Assembly: GCF_900090045.1 (NCBI RefSeq)
Contig: NC_041788.1
Location: forward strand, 3,405,501 to 3,469,500
DNA from: Plasmodium malariae
Taxonomy: Eukaryota > Apicomplexa > Aconoidasida > Haemosporida > Plasmodiidae
DNA length: 64,000 nt
Direction: 5' to 3'
The notes under the pieces are model-generated. The model saw nothing but the letters and a program-made list of their open reading frames with translations, was not told the origin of the DNA and did no database searches. Position 1 is the first letter of the stretch. Every line of letters begins with the position of its first letter. This document shows positions 46,823-58,158 of this stretch, piece by piece. Both the position numbers and the translations under genes were made by a program.

Positions 46823-48592
46823 TTAATCAAAACTCAAATCTAAATCATCTGGGTGATATTTTTTTTTTGTGATATTGTATAACTGAAAAGAGTCAACGGG
46901 TCCCATTTCAGTTATGTATAATGTTATTAAATGTTCAGGAATGTAATCATATTTAGGGATTCGAACGAATACATTTTCCGCACCATTATAAATCATAGAT
47001 GGACCTGGTTGCAATTCATTTTGCCTTAATGGGTCATATAAAGGATCATAGATTAATTTAAATAATGGTAATACAATTGTCACAGGTTTGGAATTAAATT
47101 GAGCCGAACATGCAATATTGTACCCACCAATTTTTGTTATTGCACCACCAGATGATGAAACAGCTACTGAGCCTAAAACAACTTTTGTTACTTTTGGTAT
47201 AACTGCAAAAACAGCAGAGTCGGGTATATATGTTGTATCTACTCCATCTTCACTTAGTAACTGTGCCATACGAAAACCATTTCTATTTATATCTCCACCA
47301 ACAACTATAACTGATATTCCGTCTTTTTTTTTATTAATTGTTTTTAAAAATTTCTCAACACCTACAGAATATCCCATAGTTAAAATAACATCATTTTCCA
47401 TGAACAAGTCATATGAAGTTCTTTGTTCAGCCTCTTCCCATGATGTGTCAATTTCTGCAATTAATTCGGTTATTCCTTCTATAATAGAATGTTTCAATGT
47501 ATTTGTTGCTGGTATTTTATAAGTGTTCTGTTTTGATTTGTTTTCAAAATAAAAGGAAATAGAGTTTTCAAAATTTATAATTTCTCGTTCATATAAGAAA
47601 CTATTATTTACACTTTTACTTGTCAAGTCATCAATTATTACATTATTATTTTTATTTAATGTATCTATATAATTATTATTATACAAATACAATTGTTTGA
47701 AATGTTCTGTTCGTATTATAGCTAATACTCTTCTTATAATATTCGGTATAATAAAAAACATTTTATTATCTTTAATAATTTCTTTTCCTAAAAATTTTAT
47801 TATTTCAATTAAATCATGCACACTATTCCAATTTGATATCTCTACCACTTTTTTAAGAACTTCCGCAATCTTTTTTCCTATTAAATTACTTCCTTTAATA
47901 TCTCCATTTTTAAATCCTGCGTTTAGTATATTTACAATACCCTTTAACCAGTACGCAACAATTATTTCTTTTTGTCTTTCTTTCTTTAATTTTTCACTTT
48001 TTTTTTTTTTTTTCTCAAATATTATTTCCTCCTTATTGCTTTCATTATCATTACATCCGCTGCTCTTTAAATATTCCTTCGTATCTGTCGTTAGGTTACC
48101 TTCTATAGGGAACAATTTTTTTTCATCTCTCTTTTGCTTTGAATTACTACTACAGCGGTGTTTATTATTATTATTATTATTATTATCTTCTACGTTATTA
48201 TATATGGTTTCAATTTTTACATAGGGTTTATTCGTGGTTCTATGCACGTCTTCTACATTCGTTTTCACATTTTGTTCTTTATTAATATTTGATTGTTCAT
48301 AATAATTATCAATATCGTTATTCGTACGAATTTCTTTACTATTATTATTTATTTCTGAAGGGTAATTTATATCCTTTTTTTTTGCGCTGTTTTTATTTAC
48401 CGTAGTATCGTCTACATTTTTATGTAAAATTGTTTCATCTGTGTTCTTACATTCGTTTTTACTATTATAACTGGTGTTAATTTTGACGTTTATGTTTTTA
48501 CTTGTGACATCATTTAAATCATAGTTTGAATTTGCGCTATTTTTTATCTTTATAACTTCTTCATAAACATTATTTTTGATTTGCAAATCCAT
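46823..48592 (-). CDS. EIF2B2: translation initiation factor eIF2B subunit beta
   Basis: This is a regulatory-core subunit of the eIF2B decamer, the guanine-nucleotide exchange factor for eIF2 and the sensor of eIF2-alpha phosphorylation. The single exon encodes 589 aa. The first ~190 residues are an Asn/Lys/Asp-rich extension absent from yeast and human. The family domain follows: a helical half from WLKGIVNILNAG (about residue 210) and a Rossmann-like half. The latter has VIVVGGDINRNGFRMAQLL, YIPDSAVFAVIPKVTKVVLG, GGAITKIGGYNIACSA and a PKYDYIPEHLITLYITEMG...YHPDDLDL terminus. That last motif (P.YDY.P..LITL.I...G....Y.......YHPDD) separates beta from the alpha and delta paralogs. The start is the first ATG (RC of CAT at 48590-48592). 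In Plasmodium, eIF2-alpha phosphorylation controls sporozoite latency and stress responses, so this subunit should sit in that pathway. Confidence 0.9.
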   Translation of the reverse strand: MDLQIKNNVYEEVIKIKNSANSNYDLNDVTSKNINVKINTSYNSKNECKNTDETILHKNVDDTTVNKNSAKKKDINYPSEINNNSKEIRTNNDIDNYYEQSNINKEQNVKTNVEDVHRTTNKPYVKIETIYNNVEDNNNNNNNKHRCSSNSKQKRDEKKLFPIEGNLTTDTKEYLKSSGCNDNESNKEEIIFEKKKKKSEKLKKERQKEIIVAYWLKGIVNILNAGFKNGDIKGSNLIGKKIAEVLKKVVEISNWNSVHDLIEIIKFLGKEIIKDNKMFFIIPNIIRRVLAIIRTEHFKQLYLYNNNYIDTLNKNNNVIIDDLTSKSVNNSFLYEREIINFENSISFYFENKSKQNTYKIPATNTLKHSIIEGITELIAEIDTSWEEAEQRTSYDLFMENDVILTMGYSVGVEKFLKTINKKKDGISVIVVGGDINRNGFRMAQLLSEDGVDTTYIPDSAVFAVIPKVTKVVLGSVAVSSSGGAITKIGGYNIACSAQFNSKPVTIVLPLFKLIYDPLYDPLRQNELQPGPSMIYNGAENVFVRIPKYDYIPEHLITLYITEMGPVDSFQLYNITKKKYHPDDLDLSFD

Positions 48593-48798
48593 GCTTTTTT
48601 TCGTCCTTTTTCGTTAATTTTTGTTTTGTCCTTTTGTATTAATCTTTTTGTTATTGTTTTTTTCTTTAAAAAGATTTTTTTTCTTAAATTTTTGTTAGTA
48701 ATTCATCTTACAACTGTTGGAGGGGTGACAGGAAATGTGTTCACTTGTCATTGGATATGTACACGTGCGTATGTGCATAAGAGCATATAGATACATTT

Positions 48799-48843
<45 letters not shown>

Positions 48844-49123
48844 AGTGTTAAAATGTGGATTTGATACTATGCTTATATTTTATATTCTAAGTATACCAAC
48901 ATTTTACTGGAACAAAATGAAATTAACAAGAAAAAAATGAAACATAGGTAAAAATCATATAACGTGAAGTATTTTAAAAAATATTAAAATAAATAATAAC
49001 AAGATGGTATATATCTACACATAAAAAAATAATATTTAAAAAATATTCTTTCTTAAATGAGAAAAAAAGTTCTCACATATATAATATACACATATATATA
49101 TATATATATATATTTATGTACGA

Positions 49124-49155
<32 letters not shown>

Positions 49156-50693
49156 TTACAACTTATTAACACGTGAATAAAAAATAATACGCTATTGCAT
49201 AACTATAATTAAATAGCAGCAAATTTTCATGGAGTCCCCAAAGAAAGATAAAATGGTTAATATGGTTTAATATTTGATGTAAGCCAAAAATAATTATGGC
49301 AATACAGCAATTTCGTAAAAATATTTTATATGAAATAATTATTGCGTGTTTGGATTTTGCTTTATCCTTTCATTATATAAGTATTTTTGTTCATTCAATT
49401 CAGCAGATTCAAGTTAAATACATACTAATATTAAAAAAAAAAAAAAAATTAGCTGAAATGTATATATATTTATATATATTTTTATATTTATGTGTAATAT
49501 ATGTAATATTTATCAAATAAAAAGCAGTAAACCTTTTGAACATTTTTTTTTTTTACGCTTTGTACGAGTGTTGAGAAAATTCTATTTTTTCTCATAATAA
49601 TTTTTTACATATATTTTAATTATATCTTCAGCACAATTTTTGAACGTTTTTACGTAAAGTTTGTATAAGGGTGGACAAAAATAAAATAAGGCATAAGTAC
49701 ATGTATTTATATTTATATATATAAACATGTGTGTAAAATACTTCAGTATATTTTTTAAAGAATGAAAAATAAAAAGATCTTTTAACTGTAACTCTATGAA
49801 TGTGATAGGAGAAGAGTTATTATTTCGTAATCAAAAAAATATGTAGAGGGTAAAAATTAAATGCACATTTATATAACTGTAAATATAAAAATTATAAAAA
49901 AAAAAAATTTTAATATGTATATATATAAATATATATATATTTATATATAAGAAAATTTTGTTGAGGCTTTTGGAAAATAGGAAGAGAAATATCATAAAAG
50001 AATATTCGTTAAAAATATTATTCTTCCTTTTCACAAATAGACGTTCATTGTTCAGGTGTACATATATATTTTTACATGGATGCACATATATATGCATATA
50101 TGTATTTAAGAAAGCTTGTGCTATAACATATGTACAATTTTTGAAAAAGTTCATGCTTTTTATGTCATTCAAAATTATTGGGCTCCTTATTTATTATATG
50201 ATTTATGCTATCTTCCTTTTATATGGTAATTCTTCATTTAACATAAGGGTAGCATATGTTAAAACATTACTTTTTTTTAAAAAAATTTTGAAAAGTAAAA
50301 ATTTATAAGTAACTTAACTTCTTAATGTATATATATTCTTAAATACGTTTCCCATAAATTGAAAAATTATAATCATTAAATTTCCCATAGCATGTATTTT
50401 TTTAAGAAGGACAATTCTGATCTTAGCAGCTCCCAAACGTCCTTTACTTTTATCCAGTTGTTTCTTTAAATTTGTACATGTAATCTTTTTTTATTTTTTC
50501 ATCAATGTATATGTTTATAAATGTTTATATATATATGTATATATATATGGACGTACGCTAGAGTAATAATAGACTCACTTTACTTTTCGTAGTAAGAAGT
50601 ATTTTCGAATTGAAAAAAGAGAAGAAAAATTATGAATAGGTATAAAAATAGTATTTAATTTATAATTAACTCAAAAATAAGAGAAAAAATAAA
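48593..50693. other. divergent intergenic region (eIF2B-beta / TFIIA-gamma)
   Basis: The two flanking genes are transcribed away from this 2.1 kb region. It holds (TA)n at 48805-48840 and 49086-49112, TATATATG-rich blocks and poly-A runs. Plus-strand open frames at 49296 (74 codons) and 49958 (116 codons) are Ile/Tyr/Phe/Lys-rich without domains. I did not call them genes. Confidence 0.5.
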
Positions 50694-51356
50694 ATGGAAG
50701 ATGGAAGTTTTGATGAAAAATTTGCGAATTCTATTTTGCTAGAATCGTTGAAGGAAGCGCTTAAACAAATGATAGATGAGTTTTACGTAGAAAAGGAAAT
50801 TGGCATTAAAATTTATAAAGAAGCCTGTATGGTTGGTTAAATATATAGTCGTGCAGGATGTATATACACACATATATATATACAAGCACAAATTATACTT
50901 TACATATTTATATGTATAGTGCACCTCTTTTACGTTATCTTTTTTATTTTTATTTTGCAGAATATGAAAAAAGAAATACTGGAGAATTCAAGTCAACTAT
51001 CAGATGTGAATATTGGTGGGCAGTTAAAAAGTTATTACTGCAGAAATGATGTTTGGACATTTTTTTTTAAAAATTCTCTTTTTAAAATTACTAAGAATAA
51101 AAAACCAAAAAATACGTCAAAGGATTATAAGAACTATCAACCACTGAATTTAAGAGTGTACAAGAATTTTTATGATAAAAAGGAGAAGTTCTTAAAAGAT
51201 TGTATAGACAATAATAATGTGAAATTTTTTAAAAACTTTGGAAAGCTTTATGCACGTATTGTTCATAATGAAAACAATGAAAATGATACGGATGACACAT
51301 TTTTCTATTATGATGGATTAATAAAAATATTGTGCGTTGAGGATTCGCTTATATAA
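50694..51356 (+). CDS. transcription factor IIA small (gamma) subunit, divergent, two exons
   Basis: TFIIA gamma pairs with the large subunit to stabilise TBP on promoters. Exons: 50694-50831 and 50961-51356 (phase 0), giving 177 aa. The N-terminal half matches the family's four-helix segment in pattern (LLESLKEALKQMIDEFYV...A..IYKEA). The beta-barrel start is clear: VNIGGQLKSYYCRNDVWTFFFKNSLFKI against the usual VNF.G.L.TYR.CDNVWTF...D..FR. A final strand, GLIKILCVE, corresponds to the family's K.KIVACDG. Between these strands lies an insert of roughly 65 residues (Lys/Asn/Phe-rich), which makes the protein 177 aa instead of the usual ~110-120. The intron donor (ATG|GTTGGT) is non-consensus after GT; the other nearby GT would break the frame. 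The assignment rests on the VWTF motif and overall order and is fairly secure. Confidence 0.78.
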
Positions 51357-51921
51357 ATAAAAGGAGATAAATGCATATATATATATATTATGTATATGTA
51401 TTTATGTGCATTATTATGTATATAAGTATGGATATATGTGTATGTGTGAACATGTGCATATATATATATATATGCATTTATATCAATGATAAAGGAAAAA
51501 AAGAAATAATATCTTTTTACTAATTTTAATTAAAATTAAATACTATACTAAAGCGTGAAAAAAAAAATATTTGTGTGTATATCTAAACTGTAAAATATTT
51601 ATCAAGTTGAAGCGTCGCTTTGCTTAATATGTAATTGGGAGAAGGCTACTTTTATGTGTATTTATTTTTTTACAAATATGCAGTATATATAAGGAAAAAA
51701 AAAAAGCACTGTGGTAGATAGCTTTTGATTAAGAAAAAACGAAAAAAAAAAATTAATGTAATAAAAATGCTTATTTATAGGATGAGCACAAACCTTACAA
51801 ATTTAAGAAAAATTTTGTATAATTTTTCATAATTAAAATTTAGTGAGTTAATTTTTATGAACCATTATTAGAATTTATGGAATATGCCGTTTGTTTTTGT
51901 GTATTAAAAAAAAATATATTC

Positions 51922-51972
<51 letters not shown>

Positions 51973-52871
51973 GTACATATATATATATATAACTGTTTTG
52001 TAAACATAAATTATATGGAGGATATATTAAATTTATCCTGCGTACTTACATTTATTAATAATACTTATAATTTATATTTAAGTGGATATAAATGCCCACG
52101 TTTTGAACAATTTGATATTTTTTCATTAATTTTAACTTCGATTTTTTTTTTTTTTTTAAATTATGTTTTAAAAATAACTAATTAAACACGAAAAGACATT
52201 ATATGATAATAGTTTCAATAATATTAGTATTCTCGCATAAGTATATATATATATGTATATATAAATATATAAAAGTCTCATATTCAAAGATATGTTAGTG
52301 TATGCAATGATTAAGAAAAAATATAAATTTCTTTAAAACATGGAGAATTTGCATTAAACATAATATACCACAAATAATTAAAAGAAGGAAATATTTTAGC
52401 TACTGTATTAGGACGTAAATTATAAAAATACTCGATGAATTGTGAAGAAAATTAAAGTAAAAAAAAATATTATGAATTCTGTATAGCGCGTTAAAATTGT
52501 ACATATATCTATATGTATATATATGTACACTTATCTATGTGAGACTATAAAAATATGGCAAAACAGTTTGCGTTATTTTTTTTATATGTAGATATTATAA
52601 TATATGCTATAAATTAATTTCTTCACATTTTTCTAATTGTGTACAAGGTGTACTTTTTTAATATTTTGAAGAATTTTAACGTAGAATAATAGTTCTCTTT
52701 TCTCTTTGCCTTTTTCTTTTTTTTTCTTTTTTTTTTTTTTTTTTTTTTCTCTGCTTTTTCCTCCTCTTTTTTGTTTTTATTTTTCTGTACGGTGCAATAA
52801 ATATGATAATTGAAGTTTGTTTTCCCCGTAGTGCAATCTTAAAGACATGACAAAATTAATAATTAGTTATA
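51357..52871. other. intergenic region between TFIIA-gamma and RAD16-like genes
   Basis: This has (TA)n at 51923-51966, ATATGTATAT blocks and a T-rich stretch at 52690-52770 just upstream of the next gene. A plus-strand open frame (51877-52185) includes about 40 ordinary-looking residues after an ATG near 52015 but has no domain or homology I can see. I did not call it. Confidence 0.5.
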
Positions 52872-55800
52872 ATGGGGGATAATTTAGATAGGATGTTCTC
52901 TAAGAAGGAACGATTTTTTAAAGAAATAATTGAAACGAACTGCATATTTGTGAAATCGTTAAATCATTGGGTTGGTACGAACTATATAACAAGATTAAAA
53001 TTAAAAAAGGAGACTTTTAAAATAACACCGAAATTGTTAATAAACAAAACTCGATCAAGTAGGAAAAAAAACAAAAAAAATAAGACCATTCTTATTGGCC
53101 CGGAATGCGGACCCCACTATATATTATATATATATATATGTATATATATACTGGGAATTGAATATTTGTGCCCAGATATATGAAAAAAAATTTGTACAAA
53201 AGCTTTGGAAAAATGATGCACAATTTATATGCGTACAAATGTGATCAAACATGTGATCAAAAATATGTTCAACAATATGTGTGTGTATTTTTTTTTTTTT
53301 TTTTTTTTTTCAGAAGCTAGCCGATGTCGCGTGTGCGGATTTTCAATCGAAAAAAACAGCTTAAGAATAGGGTATCCAACAAAAGATCCTAGAGGAAATT
53401 ATGGTTATATAAGTTGTTGGGTTCACCTAGATTGTTGTAAAAAAATATTGTATGCTATTTTGTATATCAAAGAAAATGAGCTCTATTTACAAAACTATTT
53501 AAACAGTTCGGAAAAAAACTTTTGTGAAAATAGTTGTAATAATTATGAACAGTACATATATAAAAATATAAAATGGGAATTTTTTTTTGGAGGATTTGAG
53601 GAACTGAGTGATGAAGAAAAGGAAAGGTTAAAAGAAATTGCAAAACCATATGATGTAAAAAGTGGTAAGGGAAGAAATAGTTTTGAGGCTTTGATAAATG
53701 AAGAGAAAGAAATGTTTAACTCAAATAATTATATGAAATTAGAAGGAAAAGTTATTGAAAATAAATTAAAAATTCCAAAGGAACTTAAATTTGAATTACT
53801 TGAATATCAGAAGGAAGGTGTATCATGGATGATCAATCAAGAATATTCTAATATTAAAGGAGGGATATTAGCAGATGAAATGGGTATGGGAAAAACAATT
53901 CAAGCAATAACACTAATATTATGTCAAAAGATAAATTATTTAAACAAAGGAATGGAAAAAACAGAGGATTGTAATGGAAAAGAAATAGATGATGTATGGG
54001 AACAAAAATGTCAAATAAATAAAAAAGAAAATAATGATATAATGAAAAATAAATATATAACAAAAGATCTAATCAAAATCAAAGAAGAATCAGACAACAG
54101 TGTGATCATATGTGGAAGTGAAGAAGATACAAATTGTGGAATAAAAAGCGAAATAGAAATTGTTTCAAATAGTATAGGAAAAAAGGAAATTAAAAATAAG
54201 GCTAATGAAGTCAAGAGTCAGGTTAAAATTGAAGCTATAAAAGATAGGAGTAGTGACCAGTCTAGTGATAAAATAAAAAATAAATTACATGGACAGACGT
54301 TAATAATAGCACCTATTGCAGCTGTAATGCAATGGAAATCTGAAATTGAAAAATTTGTAGAGGGAAACTTTTTAAAATTATACGTATATCATGGTAGTTC
54401 GAGAAAAATATCGTATGAAGAATTGATAAAATATGATATTGTTATTACATCATATGCTATGGTAGAAGGGAACTTTAGAAAAATAATTACTAAATATAAA
54501 GTCCCCTGTGAATATTGCGGTAGATTATATTTACCTAGAACTTTGGTTTTACATAAGAAGTATTTTTGTGGACCTAGTGCTGTTAGAACAGAAAAATTGA
54601 AAAAAAGGAAAAAGAAAAACAAAGATACCGCTCTAGTTGCTATGAAGAAATTTGATGATACGTTTGTTCCAACACCCAGAAATACCCTATTACAAATTTT
54701 AAGTGAAGCTAAAGGTGCCAATAAAAATGATGAAGAACTGAAGCAACCAAACTATAGAAAAAAAAAAGAAAAGAATATGGAAACTAAAGGGAATAAGCAA
54801 ATGGAAGAGAAGAATGAGATTATTGTACTAAGTTCAGGGGAATCAAAGGATGACAGCTCGTCATCGAACAAGTCCTTTTTTTCTCCTTTATCTAGAAAAA
54901 CATCCAGTAGAATTATAGATTTATGTAATGTAGGGTTTGAAAAGGAAATAATTGAAAGAACTGTAGATAGTATAATACATAAGAATGAAGGGGAAAATGG
55001 AGGAAAAAATAAAACAAAAAGTGGAGTAAAAAATAAAAGGAATGTTAATTGGAATATGGTTATAAAAGACATATTAGAGAATAATCTGTACAACATAGAT
55101 ATGAATGAGAAATGTAAAAATGTTTTAGCCCAAATGTATTTAACAAATAAGGAAATAGAAAATGATGAACTTAAAAAATTAAATATGGGCGAACTCAAGG
55201 TCCTTTTAATAGCCTTGGGGAAACACGTTTTTGGTACAAAAATAGAATTAATTAATAGAATTTTAGTCTCAGCTAAATACATAAGACAAGAGTTAGAACA
55301 GATACAAAGCGGAGAGAATAACGGAGATAGTAACAAATGTAACGAGGAAAATAACGAAGAGAGTAACGACGAAGTGCCAAGGCATGTGTCTGCTAAATCG
55401 AAATTAAATCGTAAGAGTTATGCATCCGGTGAAGTTGATTGTGGAAATGATTATGAAAACTTGGGAAAAAGTAGTCATAGGAATGATAAAGTGAAAACAG
55501 AAAAGAGTAATAAAAAAAAAATGATAAAAAAAGGGAAAACCAGTTATGTTAGGAGAAACACGATCGATTCCCAACGCCTAAAAGAAAGTAGTAAAGCAGC
55601 AAAAAAAGGAATAAAAAGAAGAAATACCTGTAACGTAGGTTTGAAGCAAAACAAGAAGAAGCGAAAAATGGCAATGCACAAAGGCAGAAAAGGAAAAGGA
55701 AAAAAAAACAGCAGCCACTCTAGTGAGGATGAAGACAACGAAAGTGATCGAAGTGACACTGACAGTGATGAATCATTTAGAATAGAATATTTAAAAGGAG

Positions 55801-57743
55801 AAGAGAGTGAGAAGAATATTTTTGGAGATAACTCCTTCTCTGAGGAAAATAAAAAGGAAACGAGTGATTCTTTTGATTCATATGATTCAATTATCGTGAA
55901 AAAGAGCAAAACAAAAAGAAAGGGTTTGAAAACGAACGAGTCGCATATTTTAATTGAGAGTGCACTGCATCAGATATATTGGAATAGAATAATATTAGAC
56001 GAAGCTCATAGAATAAAAAATAGAACGACATCAACAACTCAATCAATATTTAATTTAAAATGTTCAGGTTATAGGTGGTGTTTAACTGGAACACCATTGC
56101 AAAATAGGATTGGAGATTTATATAGTTTAATTCGATTTTTAGAATTCTATCCGTATGCATATTATTTTTGTTCCAAAAAGGATTGTAAATGTTTATTGCT
56201 AAATTATGAAATGAGAGACAACAAATATTGTTATGTTTGTAATCATTCTAGAATAAATCATTTTAACTATTTTAATAAAAGAATTTTAAAACCAATACAA
56301 TCTTTTGGGTATAATGGAGAAGGCGTTTCAAGTATGTTTTATTTAAGAAATGATATTTTGGATAAAATATTACTAAGAAGAACTAAAAGTGAGAGAAAAA
56401 ATGATATAAAACTAAAGCCATTAATTATTAGTATACGGAAAGACAAATTATCAAACGAAGAAAAGGATTTTTATGAATCTTTATATAAACAAACATCAAC
56501 ACAATTTGATACATATGTTAAGTCAAACACAGTTCTTCATAATTATGCCCATATTTTTGATTTGTTAAGTAGATTAAGACAAGCAGCTGATCATCCATAT
56601 TTAATTTTATTTGGAAATACTTTTTTAAGTGATCCATCAGGAAAATTTATAAAAAAAAATTCTTCAATTATTCCAGCTATTTCTAGTGATTATGTATGTG
56701 GTATATGTTTAGAAAATGCACCGAAAAAAAGTAATATTACTACAAAGTGTAATCATAATTTTCATAAAACTTGTTTGAAGCAATATATAGATAGTTTTGA
56801 AATAGAGAATAGATCTAGTATTAATCAAAATGATATGGAAGAAACATCGGATTTATTGAAATCCAAAACGTATGATTTTGTAAGCAATAATTATGAAAAC
56901 ACAATATGTAGTAATAAAGATATTGTATTTAATAATAACAATGATGAGTCGGATGGAAAATTAAATAAGAAAGCAAAATCTATTTCAGTAGTTAAGTTTA
57001 AAGATAAGGAAAAATCTGAATTCATTAATCTATTAAATAACGAAGAGAATATGAAGGATTATCCTTTAGGTTGCCCAGTATGTTACGTACCATTGACTGT
57101 TGATTTTCATCTTTTAAATGAAGCAGATGAACATGATGATGAAGAAATTATTATATGTAAAGAAGAAACAACATATATTAATAGGAGTTTTATAAATAGA
57201 ATTAACATTCAAGAATTTCAGACAAGTACGAAAATAGAAGCCATATTTGAAGAAGTTCAAAGAGTTATAAATACTACTGATGACAAATGTTTAATATTTT
57301 CTCAGTATTGTTCCATGCTGGATTTAATTGAATATCAGTTAAAAAAGAACAACATTATATGTTCCAAATTATTAGGTTACATGTCTATGGTGTCAAGAAA
57401 TAATATATTGTATAATTTCAATCAAGATAAGCAACTTAGAGTTCTACTTATCAGTTTGAAAGCAGGTGGAGAAGGTTTAAATTTGCAAGTAGCAAATAGA
57501 ATTTTTATTGTTGACCCATGGTGGAATCCAGCAGCAGAATTACAGGCTATTCAAAGGGCACATCGTATTGGTCAAACAAAGACAGTTTATGCTATTCGTT
57601 TCATTATAGAAAATACAGTGGAAGAAAAAATTATCCAATTACAAGATAAAAAGCAGTTAGTATTTGACTGCACAATTGGGGATTCGGGGAATGCTATGCA
57701 GAAGCTAACAAAAGAGGACTTGGCTTTCCTCTTCCATGCATAA
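52872..57743 (+). CDS. RAD16/RAD5-type SNF2 ATPase with RING finger, DNA repair
   Basis: This is a Swi2/Snf2 DNA translocase of the nucleotide-excision-repair Rad16 / post-replication Rad5 class. Exons: 52872-53058 and 53314-57743 (phase 1), 1538 aa. In order: a PARP-type zinc-finger-like module spanning the splice junction (C..C at about 66-69, then LRIGYP, and W-x-H-x-x-C); SNF2 motif I ADEMGMGKT (about 247); APIAAVMQW; a C2HC-like C..C...H.KYFCGP element (about 460), seen in Rad16 relatives; a SAP-like helix pair (about 681-714, MGELKVLLIALGK..GTKIELI); the DEAH box (about 954); TGTPLQN; a RING finger CGIC...C.H.FH..C (about 1190) whose last CPVC pair comes after an insert of about 90 residues; and helicase C (SLKAGGEGLNLQVAN, RAHRIGQ). 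About 550 residues of Lys/Asn/Ser-rich sequence separate the N-terminal motifs from the DEAH box. RAD16 is favoured over RAD5 because no HIRAN domain is visible. Confidence 0.88.
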
Positions 57744-57754
57744 AGCAAATATGG

Positions 57755-57788
<34 letters not shown>

Positions 57789-58158
57789 GTAAAGTAAAAT
57801 TAAACTAATAAAGGTGGATCTTTTTTTTTTTTTTTTTCATCTTTAAGGAAAAATTATAACAGGGGAAAAAAAAGGAATATTACTAATGGGTTATTATTAT
57901 GCTTACATTATGATTGCCTTCTGCATCTTAGCACACATTACTGCATATATTTTGAACGCATCGCAAATGTATATGTGTACATACATACATACATACATGT
58001 GTTCACAATGAGTTCCTTTTAATTTTTTTAAAAAATTGCATAACTATAACATAACTTACAAACACTTTTGTCAATTTAAAAAAAGTTTTTCAAAAAAAAA
58101 GGTAAAATTAATTAAGAAGATAACAAAAAAAAAAAAAAAAAGGGGGAAATATACAAAT
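57744..58158. other. short convergent intergenic region
   Basis: These are the 3' flanks of the RAD16-like and ATG16-like genes. They contain (TA)n at 57759-57790, a T run at 57821-57838, CATACATACATACATAC at 57980-57997 and an A run at 58125-58140. No gene was seen. Confidence 0.6.

Noticed and set aside
49958..50308. 116-codon plus-strand open frame between eIF2B-beta and TFIIA-gamma
   Set aside because: It starts at a non-ATG codon, has an Ile/Phe/Tyr/Lys-rich AT-driven composition, no domain and no splice context.
51877..52185. Open frame containing MEDILNLSCVLTFINNTYNLY
   Set aside because: It is short and flanked by (TA)n translation with no splice-supported continuation; not enough evidence for a gene.
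53110..53183. Exon 1 of the RAD16-like gene extending through the TATATATG region
   Set aside because: Splicing from there to 53314 creates a stop; the donor TCAA|GTAGGA at 53058 keeps the frame and rebuilds the zinc finger.
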